A DNA stretch of 64,000 nucleotides from Heterodera schachtii (taxonomy: Eukaryota; Nematoda; Chromadorea; Rhabditida; Heteroderidae). Of this stretch, positions 20,939-33,835 are shown piece by piece; the stretch's first letter is position 1; each line of letters opens with the position of its first letter. The position numbers and the translations under genes were made by a program. The notes under the pieces are model-generated. The model had not been told where the DNA came from and made no database searches. It saw only the letters and a program-made list of their open reading frames with translations. The stretch spans positions 918,871-982,870 of the forward strand of contig SIJG01000040.1 of assembly GCA_023374025.1 (NCBI GenBank), given 5' to 3'.

Positions 20939-23645
20939 TTGGAAAATAAGTTTAAAATCATTGCTGTATCTGGGAGTTGGTTGAGTAACAAAATAGAAAA
21001 CCCCCAAATTTTGGAAAATCTCCCCTATTCCATAATAAGATCAGATAGACTCAACAAAAAAGGTGGCGGGGTTGCTTTAATAATATCGAATTTAATTCGT
21101 TTTGAAATTGTCAAAACTACAAAAAACAAAAATTCCGATATTCTTTGTGTTGACCTATTTTCACCTCTTAACCACACAAAAATACGTTTTATTTTGGTCT
21201 ATAGACCCATTTCCCATGAAAAACAAGAAGATTTCGAAAAATTGGTCGAACAACTCTCTGTTTTAATCTTGGATTCCGAAAAATGCATTTTGTTGGGTGA
21301 TTTTAATTTTGCTCTTTTAAAAGCAAAAGACTTTAGCATCCAAAATTTCGAAAAAAGAAGCAATCATCTCGAATCACTTTTCATTTCCTTTTTAGAGGGA
21401 TACAAATTAAGACTAATGGTCAATTCCCCTACAAGGGGCAATAATTTATTAGATTTATTATTTACAAACAACAAAAATCTTTTGAATAATGTGATAGTTG
21501 AACCCCCATTCGGCAATAGTGACCATAATGCAATTCAATTCAGCATAAATTTACAGGTTAATAGTAATAATGCCTCTAAAAAATTTTATAATTTCAAAAA
21601 AGCAAATTATTTGGAAATAAATGCCATACTCTCAATGGTTGATTGGAATTTATTTTTTTCCTTATTTACCAAAAATTTATGTTTTTCCTTAATAATTTAA
21701 TAAGGAATTATGTTCCCATACAAACAACAAAAAAAGTTGAAAAACTGCCTGAACATATTTTGAAATTAGTCATATATCGTAAACAGCTTTGGAAGGACAT
21801 TCACAAAGACCATATAAAAATTAAATTTTTAGAAGTTTCAAAAAAAATCGATGTAGAAATAAATAAATTTTATAAAAATCGTGAAAATAAGTTTTAGACT
21901 CTAAAAAACGTTTTCAATTTATAAATTCTTTCCTTAAAATTAAAAATACTATAATACCTGCATTTACTGATAAAAATGGTTTGATTCTCTTCTCAGATAA
22001 GGAAAAGTCGATTGCATTAGCACAACAATTTTTTTCCGTTTTTACAGATCAAATTTAAAACAATTTCAATGCACAGAAAATACCGAAAAAAACATCGAAT
22101 ACTTTAACATAACTCCATATGAAATTTATTTTTCTCTCTCCAAACTTTCAAATGCTAACAACACTAGTATTGATGGAAGTCCCAACCTTTTTTTGAAAAA
22201 TTGTAAAGAAAATTTAGTCCGACCACTTTTCCATATTTTTAGTTTCTCATTGATGACTGCCCAAATTCCAGAAATATGGAAAAAGTCAATTATTTGCCCT
22301 GTCCCAAAAATTCAAAATCCGGTAAACCCAGTCGACTTTCGTCCGATTTCTCTGCTATGTTCTGTTTCCAAAATTTTGGAAGAAAAAATAGCAGGAAAAA
22401 TAAAAAATTTTGTTAAAAAAAATAATTTGTTACCAAATTGTCAACATGGTTTTCGTAAAACACATTCTGTTACCACTCAACTTCTTGAAGTGGTGGATGA
22501 TTTCAGTTTTGCTTTAGAAAATAAAAAATCAATTGATGTAATTTACTTTGATTTGGCTAAAGCATTCGACACGGTTCCACATAACCGGCTAATATCTAAG
22601 CTCCAAAGCATTGGTATAAATAATTCCTTATTAAATGGATTCAGAATTACTTAGAAAACCGAATATTTTTAGTCAAAATCGGGTCTGATTTATCTGATGA
22701 AATCCCTGTCTCAGTGGGGTGCCGCAAGGCTCAATATTGGGACCACTGTTATTTCTCATTTACATTTATGATTTACCAAAATTCTGCGAAGCTGAAAATG
22801 TTAAAATTAAACTATTTGCCGATGATCTTAAGGCCTATCATGTTCTTTCAAATATTTCCTTTTCTCCACTCCAAAGTTTTATTAACAAATTTAATCGATA
22901 CTGTAAATTAAACGGCCTTAAAATCGCTTCAAATAAATGTTTAACTTTACATTTAGGACACAAAAATCAAAAAATAAATTATTTTATTGATGACTTTCCA
23001 ATTCCTAAAAATCCCGGAAACGAACCAGTTAGAGACCTTGGCATTTATTTTACAAATGACTTGAAATGGGCACAACATATTGACATTATCTCAAAAAAAG
23101 CATTACGATCTGCTTTTGCTATACTAAAATCAATCAAAACTCGTGATACGAAAATACTTGTAAATTTGTTTAATATTTATTGCAGACCAATTTTAGAATT
23201 CGGATCTCCAATTTTCAATCCTTATTTAAAAAAGGATATAGAAAAATTGGAGAATGTTCAAAAAACTTTTTTGAGAGTAATATTTAGACGTAACAATTAT
23301 ACTGTTGATTTACCTAATTATGCTGAATTGTTGAACATTTATGATCAAAAGTCGCTTGAGAGTCGTAGGTTAAAAATAGACTTAAAACTTTTTCATGAAA
23401 TAATTTTAGGTAAAATAAATTTACAAAATAACGAATCCTTTTCTTTTTCCAAAAACCCTGTAAAAAATGAATTCACTATAAGGACAGCTTTTTGCTCAAC
23501 CAATGCTAGATACAACTCGTTCTTTATTCGAACCTCTCGTCTCTATAGACTTTTACCTAAAGAGACGAGATTACTAAATCATAATGAGTTTGCCAAACTT
23601 CTTGAAAGATCTGATCTGAATTTGTTGATTTCTTTGCCACCCTAA
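20939..23645 (+). pseudogene. LINE ORF2: endonuclease and reverse transcriptase, several breaks
   Basis: Pieces in order: 20939-21700 is an APE-like endonuclease with LLGDFNF and SDHNAIQF, but AVSGSWL at the usual (S/T)E(S/T)W site, so the catalytic Glu seems lost. 21643-21897 is a linker. 22193-22654 is the RT start (CPVPKIQNP, DFRPISLL, YFDLAKAFDTVPH). 22719-23645 has PQGSILGPLLF, the catalytic FADD and a C-terminal region. Frameshifts or stops occur near 21690, 21897, 22058 and 22650, so no complete protein can be made. All of them recur in copy 2. Confidence 0.88.
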
Positions 23646-23821
23646 CTCCAAAAGTGACCAATTGATTGATTTGATATTATTATTTCTTTATTTTTCGGCG
23701 TCACGCTTTTGCGTATAAATGATTGATTGATTGATAAAAACAGTAATTGACTGGATATATGCTGATGAAGCAATTATACATATAGGTAATCCAAAATATT
23801 CTCATTAACAAAATTGTGCGA

Positions 23822-24607
23822 AATGCTGGCAAATGGGCATTGGAGAAAGTCCGCGCAACCGTTGTTTTTGGCAAAACAACATTGGTCCATCAGCCGAGAG
23901 TGATCATTGGAGACTCAAGTGCTGCGCAACTTTGTGGCGAAGCAAACAACCAAATTTCTGCTCACTTCATCGGCACCGTACAAGGGACATTGGGTGATGT
24001 GATCCGTGCATTGGACAAATCAGTACTGACATCAAAAGTCACGTCGGCACTGATCATCCTTGGAAGAGACGCACTGATCAAAGGGCAAACCGTGGCCCAA
24101 ATTATGGAAGAATGTGAACGCATCAAAGCAATTTGCGGACAATTTGGGCACGTTCGATTTGTGTGGATCCCTCCTCCGTACGTTCGTGAAAAGCACGCAC
24201 AGTACAATGAATTGCTTCCTGGATTGGAGCACATTGCCGCAGAATGGTTCATTGCGCTGACCGAGAATGGCAGAAGTTTGATCGAGATGTGGCGATTCGG
24301 AGACACTTTTGACATGACACGGGTGCGTGCTGATGGAAAGATTCTGCCAGAAGGACTTAAATGCCTCAGGGCATGGATATTCACTCAAATTTCTGTTTTT
24401 CCCGATGACAATTTCCTTGGCATTCGTCGTTCTTCTCGCTCACTCCCTTCTGTACCCGCTCAATTTTCTGAATTGTCAATTCATCGTCCTCATCAATTTT
24501 CTCGGGGTCATCGGGTCCATCCATATTCTCTCCAGCCAAGTTCGAGCCGCAACACTCAAAGCCGCAGTGATGGGAAAGCGTACAGTAGCCGCAGCCGTCG
24601 CCATTAA
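23822..24607 (+). pseudogene. Truncated copy of the SGNH-like retrotransposon coding part
   Basis: Matches 17303-18088 and lacks the first part of that frame; all gag-pol sequence is missing upstream. An open frame from 23816 to 24607 runs across the junction but starts in unrelated DNA. It carries the GDSS, GRD and DGKILPEG blocks unchanged. Confidence 0.85.
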
Positions 24608-24698
24608 GCCATAAATACCTTTGACCCCACCTTTCTGTTCTCAATTTTCATATTTATTGTTCTAAGACGAGGGGACCGTCTTCTTCAGAGGATGGGGA

Positions 24699-25090
24699 TG
24701 TGGTACTTAATTGACTTTTGACCTCTTTTATGTTTTAAATTATAATTATTTATTGGCGTTCTGTCTTTTCTTTCTTGTTATGGACCTAAATATTGTGTTT
24801 TTCAGTTACTGTTCTCTTTTTTTTTCGTGTTGTTTTTATTGTCTTCTCTTCTTTTTCTTTTGAATTTCTTTGGACGCTGATTTCATCAAATTTATTGCTG
24901 TGGTCTCGACTTTTAAATTATTGTTTGCAGTTTGAAAGTTATCGTCGTAAATCATTTTGTTTCGTTTATTTATTAAAGTGTTTGCTAATTTGTTTTAAAC
25001 AGGTGCTGACATATAATTGTGTTTTGACTCCAATTGCTATTTGGGAAAAGAGACCACCCATCCCCATCCAATTTGTTGTTTTGTCCAACT
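24699..25090 (+). repeat. Third LTR copy, carried by the duplication
   Basis: Same as the 3' LTR at 18180-18571 apart from a T/G change near 24829. It is followed by the same GAAT and the same flanking DNA, so it arose by the segmental duplication, not by a new insertion. Confidence 0.9.
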
Positions 25091-26869
25091 GAATGTTTTT
25101 TAAAAATCCAAAAATATTCCATTTTAGGGTATTTTTCGTTTTTTTTTGAAAATGCCGAAATATGGATGTAGACTTCAGTATAGAAAATATGGAAATGATG
25201 ATTTTTAAGTCGAAAAAGTAAACAAAAAAAAATCCATATAAATGCAATCCCTAAAAATTAAATATTCGGCACGGTGCCATTATCATTTAATTTAAACAGC
25301 TCAACAGAACAATAATTAACTAAATGTTGCTGAAAGAATTAATTGTGCTGGAAAAAAATCCACTCCAACCCATTAAAGCTGCTTTTGGTGAAAAACTGGG
25401 TTGTCGGTGATTTGGGCGAAAGCGCAATGTCAAAAACAATTCATAAAAAGATAATTTAAACAGCTGACTGACCAATAAATAAATGTTGCAGCTGAAAGAA
25501 TTAATTGTGCTGGAAAAAAATCCACTCCAACCCATTAAAGCTGCTTTTGATGAAAAATGGGTTGTCGATGATTTCGGCGAAAGAGCAATGTCAAAAACAA
25601 TTCATAAAAAGATAAGTCATATACATAATTAATAGTACATATTTGCGGGTCGTGGTCCTTTTCGCGTGGGACGAGTTTTTGAACTATAACTTTTGTCATT
25701 GTCAACCAAATCCAACGATGGACAAAGAAATTAGGCCTTAAACAAAATGCAAAAAAAAAAAAAGGTTAAATTTAAATATTTGTCTCCCAATTTAAATTGT
25801 TTAAATGTTTTTTTAATTTGAAAATTTTTAGAGCGAAAAATTTTGACAATTGCTCAAAAAATGGAAATGACGAAGAAATATTATCAGATGAAAAAACAAA
25901 ATCCGAAGCTCCCGACCGCGTATTGCGGCAGAATTTGAAATTCCAAGAAGCTCATTACAGAAACACAAATCCGAATTAATGGGCGATGCAAAGAAATTTT
26001 GAATTGGATTTATTGGATAAAGAAAACTTTCAAAACTTTAAAAAATTTGAACATTCCGTAATAAATGTATGTGTTATACATAGTGTATGGGTTGCTAAGT
26101 TTATGTTTCCGAATACCGTATTGCCTCTAGTTGAATTTATTTTTAAGCCCCTCAAAAGGGCGGCTTTATTTAAGGGGAGGGCGGCTCTAATTTTGGGTTG
26201 GGCTTATACATATTGCATGGGTTGCCAATTTTTTGTGTTTCCGAGTATTCAAATAAATTTTTGCCAGGGTTCCCAGATGAAATTCTTCTTCAAATGCTTC
26301 ATTTGAGTGACATAAAATCGTTAATTCCTTCGATTTGTGAACAAATTTTGACCAATATGATAATTTTTGACGGTACCCCAAAAATCTTATTTTGAAAATT
26401 TTTTAGACTCATTGGCCGTCGAGAGAAAAAAAAACGAAAATTGTGAGGCTAAGGTCTCTAGTTAATTGGCAACCATCGGAAAAAACAAATAAAGGATGAA
26501 AATCGAAAAAAAAATCTAGGGCTACAAGCACAAAAAATATTAAAAAAAAAATTTGTACTTGAATTTTTTTAAACATTGTATATAAACTTATTTCAAATTG
26601 AATTAAATTCTGATTATTCTTTAGTCATTTTATGTTTATTGCTAAAGAATTTATATTCATTACTTTTAGGACTCACTCGGAGTGGGGGCTGGGCTTTAAT
26701 GGAGAGAGGGTTCTAATGGAGGGAGGGGCTATAATTAAATGAACAAATAGGGTAATTAATTATTTTTCAAACTCCGAAAGAGACAAAAAAAAGCGTCTGT
26801 TTTTTTAACAAAAATTACAAAACAAAATGCAAATGATTTGGGATAATCCTCAGATTTTTATAAAACGAA
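25091..26869. other. Second copy of the LTR-LINE intervening sequence
   Basis: Repeats 18572-20351, including the tandem 165-base repeats (25290-25615), the possible HTH last exon (about 25822) and the F-box-like fragment (about 26209). No additional signal. Confidence 0.85.
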
Positions 26870-29800
26870 TACAAATCCAATTAAGATAAAATGCTGAATG
26901 AAATGGCCGACCTTAAAGCTATCATTAATCGTCTGTCTGCAATTGAAAAACTAATTTCAACAAACAACAACAACACACTGGCGACCGAAATGACTGCGCA
27001 GTTCAGCGCCATCGCGGAACGCCTCGGCGAAATTGAGCGCAAATTAAACAACAACAACAATGGCATTGGCAGGGCGGAGGAAAAGGAGCGAAAAAGGAGC
27101 CTCGTGCTCATTGGTCTTCCGGAATCGGAGGAGGAAAAGCCATCGCTACGGGCGAAGGATGACGCTGAAACGGTGGCGGAAGTGTTAGTGGGGGCGTCGT
27201 CGGACGGAGTTGAAAAAGAATGCTGGTTGGGAGCGATTGCTGGTCCGGCCATCACTGACGAAGGAAGAGCTGGAAATTGAACGGGAACAGCGCCAAAGGA
27301 AATGGATGGAATTTGGACAGAAGAAAGCGGAGGAAAACATCACGACGCGACGCGGAGGCAATGAAAAAAACTTTTGAGGTCACCTCCTTTTTTAAATTGT
27401 TTTTATTTCAATGCAAGAAGTTTGGTTAACAAATTGGACAAGTTTAGGTTTTTTTATTGGAAAATAAGTTTAAAATCATTGCTGTATCTGGGAGTTGGTT
27501 GAGTAACAAAATAGAAAACCCCCAAATTTTGGAAAATCTCCCCTATTCCATAATAAGATCAGATAGACTCAACAAAAAAGGTGGCGGGGTTGCTTTAATA
27601 ATATCGAATTTAATTCGTTTTGAAATTGTCAAAACTACAAAAAACAAAAATTCCGATATTCTTTGTGTTGACCTATTTTCACCTCTTAACCACACAAAAA
27701 TACGTTTTATTTTGGTCTATAGACCCATTTCCCATGAAAAACAAGAAGATTTCGAAAAATTGGTCGAACAACTCTCTGTTTTAATCTTGGATTCCGAAAA
27801 ATGCATTTTGTTGGGTGATTTTAATTTTGCTCTTTTAAAAGCAAAAGACTTTAGCATCCAAAATTTCGAAAAAAGAAGCAATCATCTCGAATCACTTTTC
27901 ATTTCCTTTTTAGAGGGATACAAATTAAGACTAATGGTCAATTCCCCTACAAGGGGCAATAATTTATTAGATTTATTATTTACAAACAACAAAAATCTTT
28001 TGAATAATGTGATAGTTGAACCCCCATTCGGCAATAGTGACCATAATGCAATTCAATTCAGCATAAATTTACAGGTTAATAGTAATAATGCCTCTAAAAA
28101 ATTTTATAATTTCAAAAAAGCAAATTATTTGGAAATAAATGCCATACTCTCAATGGTTGATTGGAATTTATTTTTTTCCTTATTTACCAAAAATTTATGT
28201 TTTTCCTTAATAATTTAATAAGGAATTATGTTCCCATACAAACAACAAAAAAAGTTGAAAAACTGCCTGAACATATTTTGAAATTAGTCATATATCGTAA
28301 ACAGCTTTGGAAGGACATTCACAAAGACCATATAAAAATTAAATTTTTAGAAGTTTCAAAAAAAATCGATGTAGAAATAAATAAATTTTATAAAAATCGT
28401 GAAAATAAGTTTTAGACTCTAAAAAACGTTTTCAATTTATAAATTCTTTCCTTAAAATTAAAAATACTATAATACCTGCATTTACTGATAAAAATGGTTT
28501 GATTCTCTTCTCAGATAAGGAAAAGTCGATTGCATTAGCACAACAATTTTTTTCCGTTTTTACAGATCAAATTTAAAACAATTTCAATGCACAGAAAATA
28601 CCGAAAAAAACATCGAATACTTTAACATAACTCCATATGAAATTTATTTTTCTCTCTCCAAACTTTCAAATGCTAACAACACTAGTATTGATGGAAGTCC
28701 CAACCTTTTTTTGAAAAATTGTAAAGAAAATTTAGTCCGACCACTTTTCCATATTTTTAGTTTCTCATTGATGACTGCCCAAATTCCAGAAATATGGAAA
28801 AAGTCAATTATTTGCCCTGTCCCAAAAATTCAAAATCCGGTAAACCCAGTCGACTTTCGTCCGATTTCTCTGCTATGTTCTGTTTCCAAAATTTTGGAAG
28901 AAAAAATAGCAGGAAAAATAAAAAATTTTGTTAAAAAAAATAATTTGTTACCAAATTGTCAACATGGTTTTCGTAAAACACATTCTGTTACCACTCAACT
29001 TCTTGAAGTGGTGGATGATTTCAGTTTTGCTTTAGAAAATAAAAAATCAATTGATGTAATTTACTTTGATTTGGCTAAAGCATTCGACACGGTTCCACAT
29101 AACCGGCTAATATCTAAGCTCCAAAGCATTGGTATAAATAATTCCTTATTAAATGGATTCAGAATTACTTAGAAAACCGAATATTTTTAGTCAAAATCGG
29201 GTCTGATTTATCTGATGAAATCCCTGTCTCAGTGGGGTGCCGCAAGGCTCAATATTGGGACCACTGTTATTTCTCATTTACATTTATGATTTACCAAAAT
29301 TCTGCGAAGCTGAAAATGTTAAAATTAAACTATTTGCCGATGATCTTAAGGCCTATCATGTTCTTTCAAATATTTCCTTTTCTCCACTCCAAAGTTTTAT
29401 TAACAAATTTAATCGATACTGTAAATTAAACGGCCTTAAAATCGCTTCAAATAAATGTTTAACTTTACATTTAGGACACAAAAATCAAAAAATAAATTAT
29501 TTTATTGATGACTTTCCAATTCCTAAAAATCCCGGAAACGAACCAGTTAGAGACCTTGGCATTTATTTTACAAATGACTTGAAATGGGCACAACATATTG
29601 ACATTATCTCAAAAAAAGCATTACGATCTGCTTTTGCTATACTAAAATCAATCAAAACTCGTGATACGAAAATACTTGTAAATTTGTTTAATATTTATTG
29701 CAGACCAATTTTAGAATTCGGATCTCCAATTTTCAATCCTTATTTAAAAAAGGATATAGAAAAATTGGAGAATGTTCAAAAAACTTTTTTGAGAGTAATA

Positions 29801-30250
29801 TTTAGACGTAACAATTATACTGTTGATTTACCTAATTATGCTGAATTGTTGAACATTTATGATCAAAAGTCGCTTGAGAGTCGTAGGTTAAAAATAGACT
29901 TAAAACTTTTTCATGAAATAATTTTAGGTAAAATAAATTTACAAAATAACGAATCCTTTTCTTTTTCCAAAAACCCTGTAAAAAATGAATTCACTATAAG
30001 GACAGCTTTTTGCTCAACCAATGCTAGATACAACTCGTTCTTTATTCGAACCTCTCGTCTCTATAGACTTTTACCTAAAGAGACGAGATTACTAAATCAT
30101 AATGAGTTTGCCAAACTTCTTGAAAGATCTGATCTGAATTTGTTGATTTCTTTGCCACCCTAACTCCAAAAGTGACCAATTGATTGATGATATTATTATT
30201 TCTTTATTTTTCGGCGTCACGCTTTTGCGTATAAATGATTGATTGATTGA
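26870..30250 (+). mobile_element. LINE, defective, copy 2
   Basis: Repeats 20352-23733 with the same ORF1 and ORF2 breaks: ORF1 pieces from 26891, endonuclease 27457-28218, RT pieces 28711-29172 and 29237-30163. Shared defects show that the element was dead before the duplication. The tail lacks two bases compared with copy 1. Confidence 0.9.
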
Positions 30251-30337
30251 TAAAAACAGTAATTGACTGGATATATGCTGATGAAGCAATTATACATATA
30301 GGTAATCCAAAATATTCTCATTAACAAAATTGTGCGA

Positions 30338-31241
30338 TTTTTAGGATCAATTAACGGAGAATGAACATGAAATCATTAGTGAAAAGTTGCTAATCCAGGG
30401 GCGTAATTAGTAAATGGGTGAGTTTGTGAATATTTTTTTAAAACCAAAATTTTGACCCAAAAAGTGCATTCCATTTTTTTGGTTTTTGAAAATTCAAATT
30501 ATCAAAGGCGTAAAAACATTTAAAATTGTTTAAAATTTCCCAAAGTTAATTTGCTCTCAGATTTATAAATTACATACACAATAAGCCAAGCAAAAAACAA
30601 ATTTATACAAAAAAGCAAAATTTATACGTCTTTTTCATTTTCAAACAAATTTTTGCGAGCACTTATTCAAAAATGAAGAATTTTTGTGTGAAATTTTAAA
30701 TTTTCGAAGAGATTTGGGAACCCGCGGTTCGTACAAGCGCTGCCGAAAATTATTATTTTTTTTTGTTGGAATTTTTAAAGAGATTTGCTGAAAAAATTAT
30801 TCTTTAAAAATTGACAAATCATTCGCCTTGTTTTAACTCCCATTTTTTGAATTACGCCCATAGAATCACTTTTTATAAATTCTCAAAATTCTCAATAAAT
30901 TTTTATAAATTCTAAAAAATTCTCAAAAAATTTACCAAATATGTAATGTATAAAAACCCCGAAATATGTATAAAAAAATGTAAATAAAAGAACCAATTTT
31001 TGTTCGCAAACATAAAAAAAGAAAGTGTTTTTCCTACTAATTAGGCTATGAAGAATCCTGGAAAAAGTATATATATTTACATAAAAAAGGAATAACTAAT
31101 TATTATTATTATTTAAGAAAAAAAGAATGCACAAAACACATTCATCATTTATATAAATTTGAGTAGTTTGTAGTTTTATTAAATCAATGAGAATAAAAGC
31201 AATTAATTTAAATAGGATTTTTAATCATTTTCATTTTATGA
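30338..31241. other. Repeat-derived DNA, reversed MITE copy
   Basis: Positions 30338-30400 continue the repeat into which the LINE inserted. Positions 30400-30860 are a reversed copy of the GGGCGTAATT element, with AATTACGCCC near 30855. The remainder is AT-rich with no coding signal. Confidence 0.6.
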
Positions 31242-31244
31242 AAA

Positions 31245-31890
31245 ATGCATATTCAAATAATATTATTTATATTATTTCTCAAAAATATAAATAAAATTTA
31301 TGCTGGTGGAATAAATGAAGAAAAAAACTTTAACGAAATATTTGGCCAAAGATGGGACGAAAAAGAGGAGGAAAATGGAGAGAATGAAACTGATCAGAAC
31401 GGAATAATTGGACAAAATAATGATCAAAATGCGGCAAAAATGCTGAAAATATTGGGCAAAGATTATTTGTAGAACAATTTGATCGAATTTTTGATGAAAA
31501 TTTGGAAATGAAAGATGAAGAGAAAAGTGAAGAAATGTCCACAAATTGTGGTGAATTGGAATAAATGTCAGAAAATATGAGACAAATATCTGATGGTTTT
31601 TCAAGTGAAATTGAAAAAAAAGAAAAAGGAAATTGTGAAAAAATTTCATAAAATAAAAGAGAAAATCAAGCAAAAAAGAAAGAAATATTATTGTGCAAAA
31701 GAATGGCATAAAATTGAAAGAAAAATTGCAAAAAAATTAGGTGTTAATTACGAGAAAATTTACGAATGGAAAAGAGAATTTGGAATGATGATCCATAAAA
31801 ATTCGGAAGATGAAAAACGCCAAATATTAAAGCGATTTGATCAAATCCGAATTCAAAGGAATGCTAACACAAGAAAATTATTAAATACGA
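31245..31890 (+). pseudogene. Broken copy of the secreted HTH protein gene
   Basis: The start encodes a good signal peptide (MHIQIILFILFLKNINKIYA) followed by NFNEIFGQRWDEKEEE, very close to the genes at 59843-60870 and 62440-63466. The frame then shifts near 31465, meets a TAA at 31561, and shifts again near 31610. In the last frame the first HTH unit is readable (KEWHKIERKIAKKLG ... IYEWKREFG), and homology stops inside the second unit (FDQIRIQRN) at about 31860, where unrelated repeat DNA begins. The HTH units 2 and 3 are gone. Orientation is opposite to the two intact genes. Confidence 0.85.
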
Positions 31891-33467
31891 TTACCACCGT
31901 ACCAGGGTCTTTATTTTTTCAAGCCCCCTTATTTGTTCTTGGACTTTTTAAAATAAAATTTTATATCAAATTATTTCAAATTGAATTAAATTGTGACTTT
32001 ATAATTATTTCTAAGCAATTTATATTTATTAATTAAATTATTCCGACCCTAATTCCCGAAAATTTCCAAACCCCGAAAGGGACAAAACAAAAAAAAAACC
32101 TCAAAAATTGACTTTTTCATGGCTTTTTCGGCGCCGTTTGCCATAACTTTTTTACACTTACTTGCATGATTTGTTTTTATATTGACATGAAAATGTTAAA
32201 AGCACACATAATGCCAGATTTGATAAGTTTGACTGACAAAGGAAAAAGTTACAATATTTCAAAATTGGCGGCGCCGAAACCGTCCGCGTCGGACTAACTC
32301 CGACCCTGTCCGCAAATGTATGCGGACCAGGCCGTTTTGCGTGGAGCGAGTTTTTAACTATAACTTTTTTCATTGTCTGAATATTTCTTTCCCATTTGCT
32401 ATTTTGTGCATTCTTTTTTTTTCTCAAATTAATAATGACTTCATAATATTTAATTTTTTCCATTTTCCATAAATTCATTTTTTATTTTAAAATATTGTAT
32501 TTTTAAATTTTTTAAGAATTTTTGAGAATTTTTAAAAAGTGATTCTATGGGCGTAATTCAAAAAATGGTAGTTAAAAAAAGGCGATCTAAGTGTGGTTAT
32601 TATTTGTCATCAGATTTGTGCTGATTTTGAGTTGGCCATTGATGAAGAACCCAAAAAGTGCTGTTTTTTACCAAAAATTAATGATTTTTTGATGCCAATT
32701 TTTGTTGTTTCTTATAAATTCACACACTCCCCCATTATTTCCTAATTACGCCCCTGGATTAGCAATTCATCATTAATGAGTGTTTAATGATTATTTTTCA
32801 CCGTTAATCGATCCCAAAAAAATCCCCCACAATTTTGTTAATGCGAATGTTTCTGGTTATAATTACTACATATAATTGCTTCGTCAGCATTTACCCAGTC
32901 AATTCCTGCTTTTATTTTACGTTTCTTAGCCAAATCATTGGCATTTTATTTTGTAATTTTTCGTGATAAAAAACCTCCCTTTTTTTGTTAAAATTATTCT
33001 TCATTTTTAACATGTAAAAAAAAAAATTAAAGAAATCATTATTTATTTTTAACTATTTAATTTTTTTGTTAAAATAAATATTTTAGTTTATTATTTTAAA
33101 TAAAAAATTTAAAAAATCTATGTATAATTTCGTAAATTAATTTCTTAAGAAAATAAAAAAATATTATTTTTATAAAGAATTAATAATTGAAAAAATATAT
33201 TTTTAAATTTTTACTATTTTTATTTCATTTAAATATATTAATTAATTATTTATTTAAATTTTTATTTCATTTAAATATATTAGTTAATTATTTATTTAAA
33301 TTATTCCATTTAAATTTTAAATTTAAAGCTAAACATGACCTTTTTCATCTCTCATCAGTTACCAATTTTTAATGATGTTTCGCCCAAAATAAATAGAAAA
33401 TGAATACAACCACCACTGCCACATTAAATTGCTTTTCTTAAGTGACATTTTGTGGCTTTCCAATGTC
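31891..33467. other. Dispersed repeats and AT-rich DNA before the tRNA cluster
   Basis: Positions 32040-32085 resemble 4470-4545 reversed. Positions 32110-32370 resemble the palindromic element (TATAACTTTTTTCATTGTC and GGCGCCGAAACCGTCC-type blocks). The GGGCGTAATT element lies at 32549-32755, and its usual right flank at 32755-32930. Positions 32990-33370 are very AT-rich; TTTATTTCATTTAAATATAT occurs twice near 33220 and 33262. Confidence 0.55.
32549..32755 (+). mobile_element. Compact MITE copy with GGGCGTAATT ends
   Basis: Starts GGGCGTAATTCAAAAAATG and ends CCTAATTACGCCC, giving 10-bp perfect terminal inverted repeats over about 207 bp. It is the shortest of the four copies and best shows the ends. 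No reading frame of note. Confidence 0.7.
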
Positions 33468-33539
33468 TCCCATGTGGTCTAGTGGTTAGGATTTGTGGTT
33501 TTCACCCACACGGCCCGGGTTCGATTCCCGGCATGGGAA
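33468..33539 (+). tRNA. tRNA-Glu (UUC), copy 1
   Basis: 72 nt cloverleaf: acceptor stem TCCCATG/CATGGGA, D-arm with AGTGGTTAGGA, anticodon stem TGTGG/CCACA with loop TTTTCAC (anticodon TTC), T-arm CCGGGTTCGATTCCCGG. No intron. First of four identical copies in the same direction. Confidence 0.96.
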
Positions 33540-33659
33540 GAAATTTTTTTAAGAATTAAATTAAATAAATTAAAAATTATATTAAATTAATTTTAAATTT
33601 TAAATTAATTATATAGGAGAATAAAATAGAAAATAGAAAAAAAGAATCCTTTATCCATT

Positions 33660-33731
33660 TCCCATGTGGTCTAGTGGTTAGGATTTGTGGTTTTCACCCA
33701 CACGGCCCGGGTTCGATTCCCGGCATGGGAA
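33660..33731 (+). tRNA. tRNA-Glu (UUC), copy 2
   Basis: Sequence identical to the copy at 33468. It starts 192 bases after copy 1. The 3' flank begins AGAGATTTTTTTTC, a T-run suitable as a Pol III terminator. Confidence 0.96.
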
Positions 33732-33835
33732 GAGATTTTTTTTCAAAAAATTATTTTTAATATTTTAATTATTATTTTTAAATTATTATACTCGACAATA
33801 AGTAAAAAATTGCTTTAAAAAATCCTTTATCCATC

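Larger units (their letters stand above)
20352..23733 (+). mobile_element. LINE (non-LTR retrotransposon), defective, copy 1
   Basis: About 3.4 kb. The left end lies where the flanking repeat stops matching its uninterrupted relative at about 4385-4420; the right end is a (GATT)n-like tail, GATTGATTGATTGATA. It carries a broken ORF1 and ORF2. Organisation (APE-type endonuclease followed by RT, simple-repeat tail) fits the CR1/jockey/RTE group; the clade cannot be fixed without a tree. No clear target-site duplication was seen. Confidence 0.85.
17303..23821. repeat. Tandem duplication, unit 1 (6519 bp)
   Basis: This segment is repeated head to tail at 23822-30337. It starts inside the SGNH-like coding part, runs through the 3' LTR, about 1.8 kb of other DNA, a LINE and part of a dispersed repeat, and ends in ...TTGTGCGA. 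By eye only a handful of differences exist: homopolymer lengths near 18300 and 19900, an indel near 20020, a 2-base indel near 23670, and a T/G change at about 24829. Confidence 0.95.
23822..30337. repeat. Tandem duplication, unit 2 (6516 bp)
   Basis: Near-perfect repeat of 17303-23821. The junction with unit 1 reads TTGTGCGA|AATGCTGGC, joining sequence otherwise followed by TTTTTAGG (30338) to sequence otherwise preceded by GTCTTT (17302). No microhomology of more than one base is visible. Confidence 0.95.
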
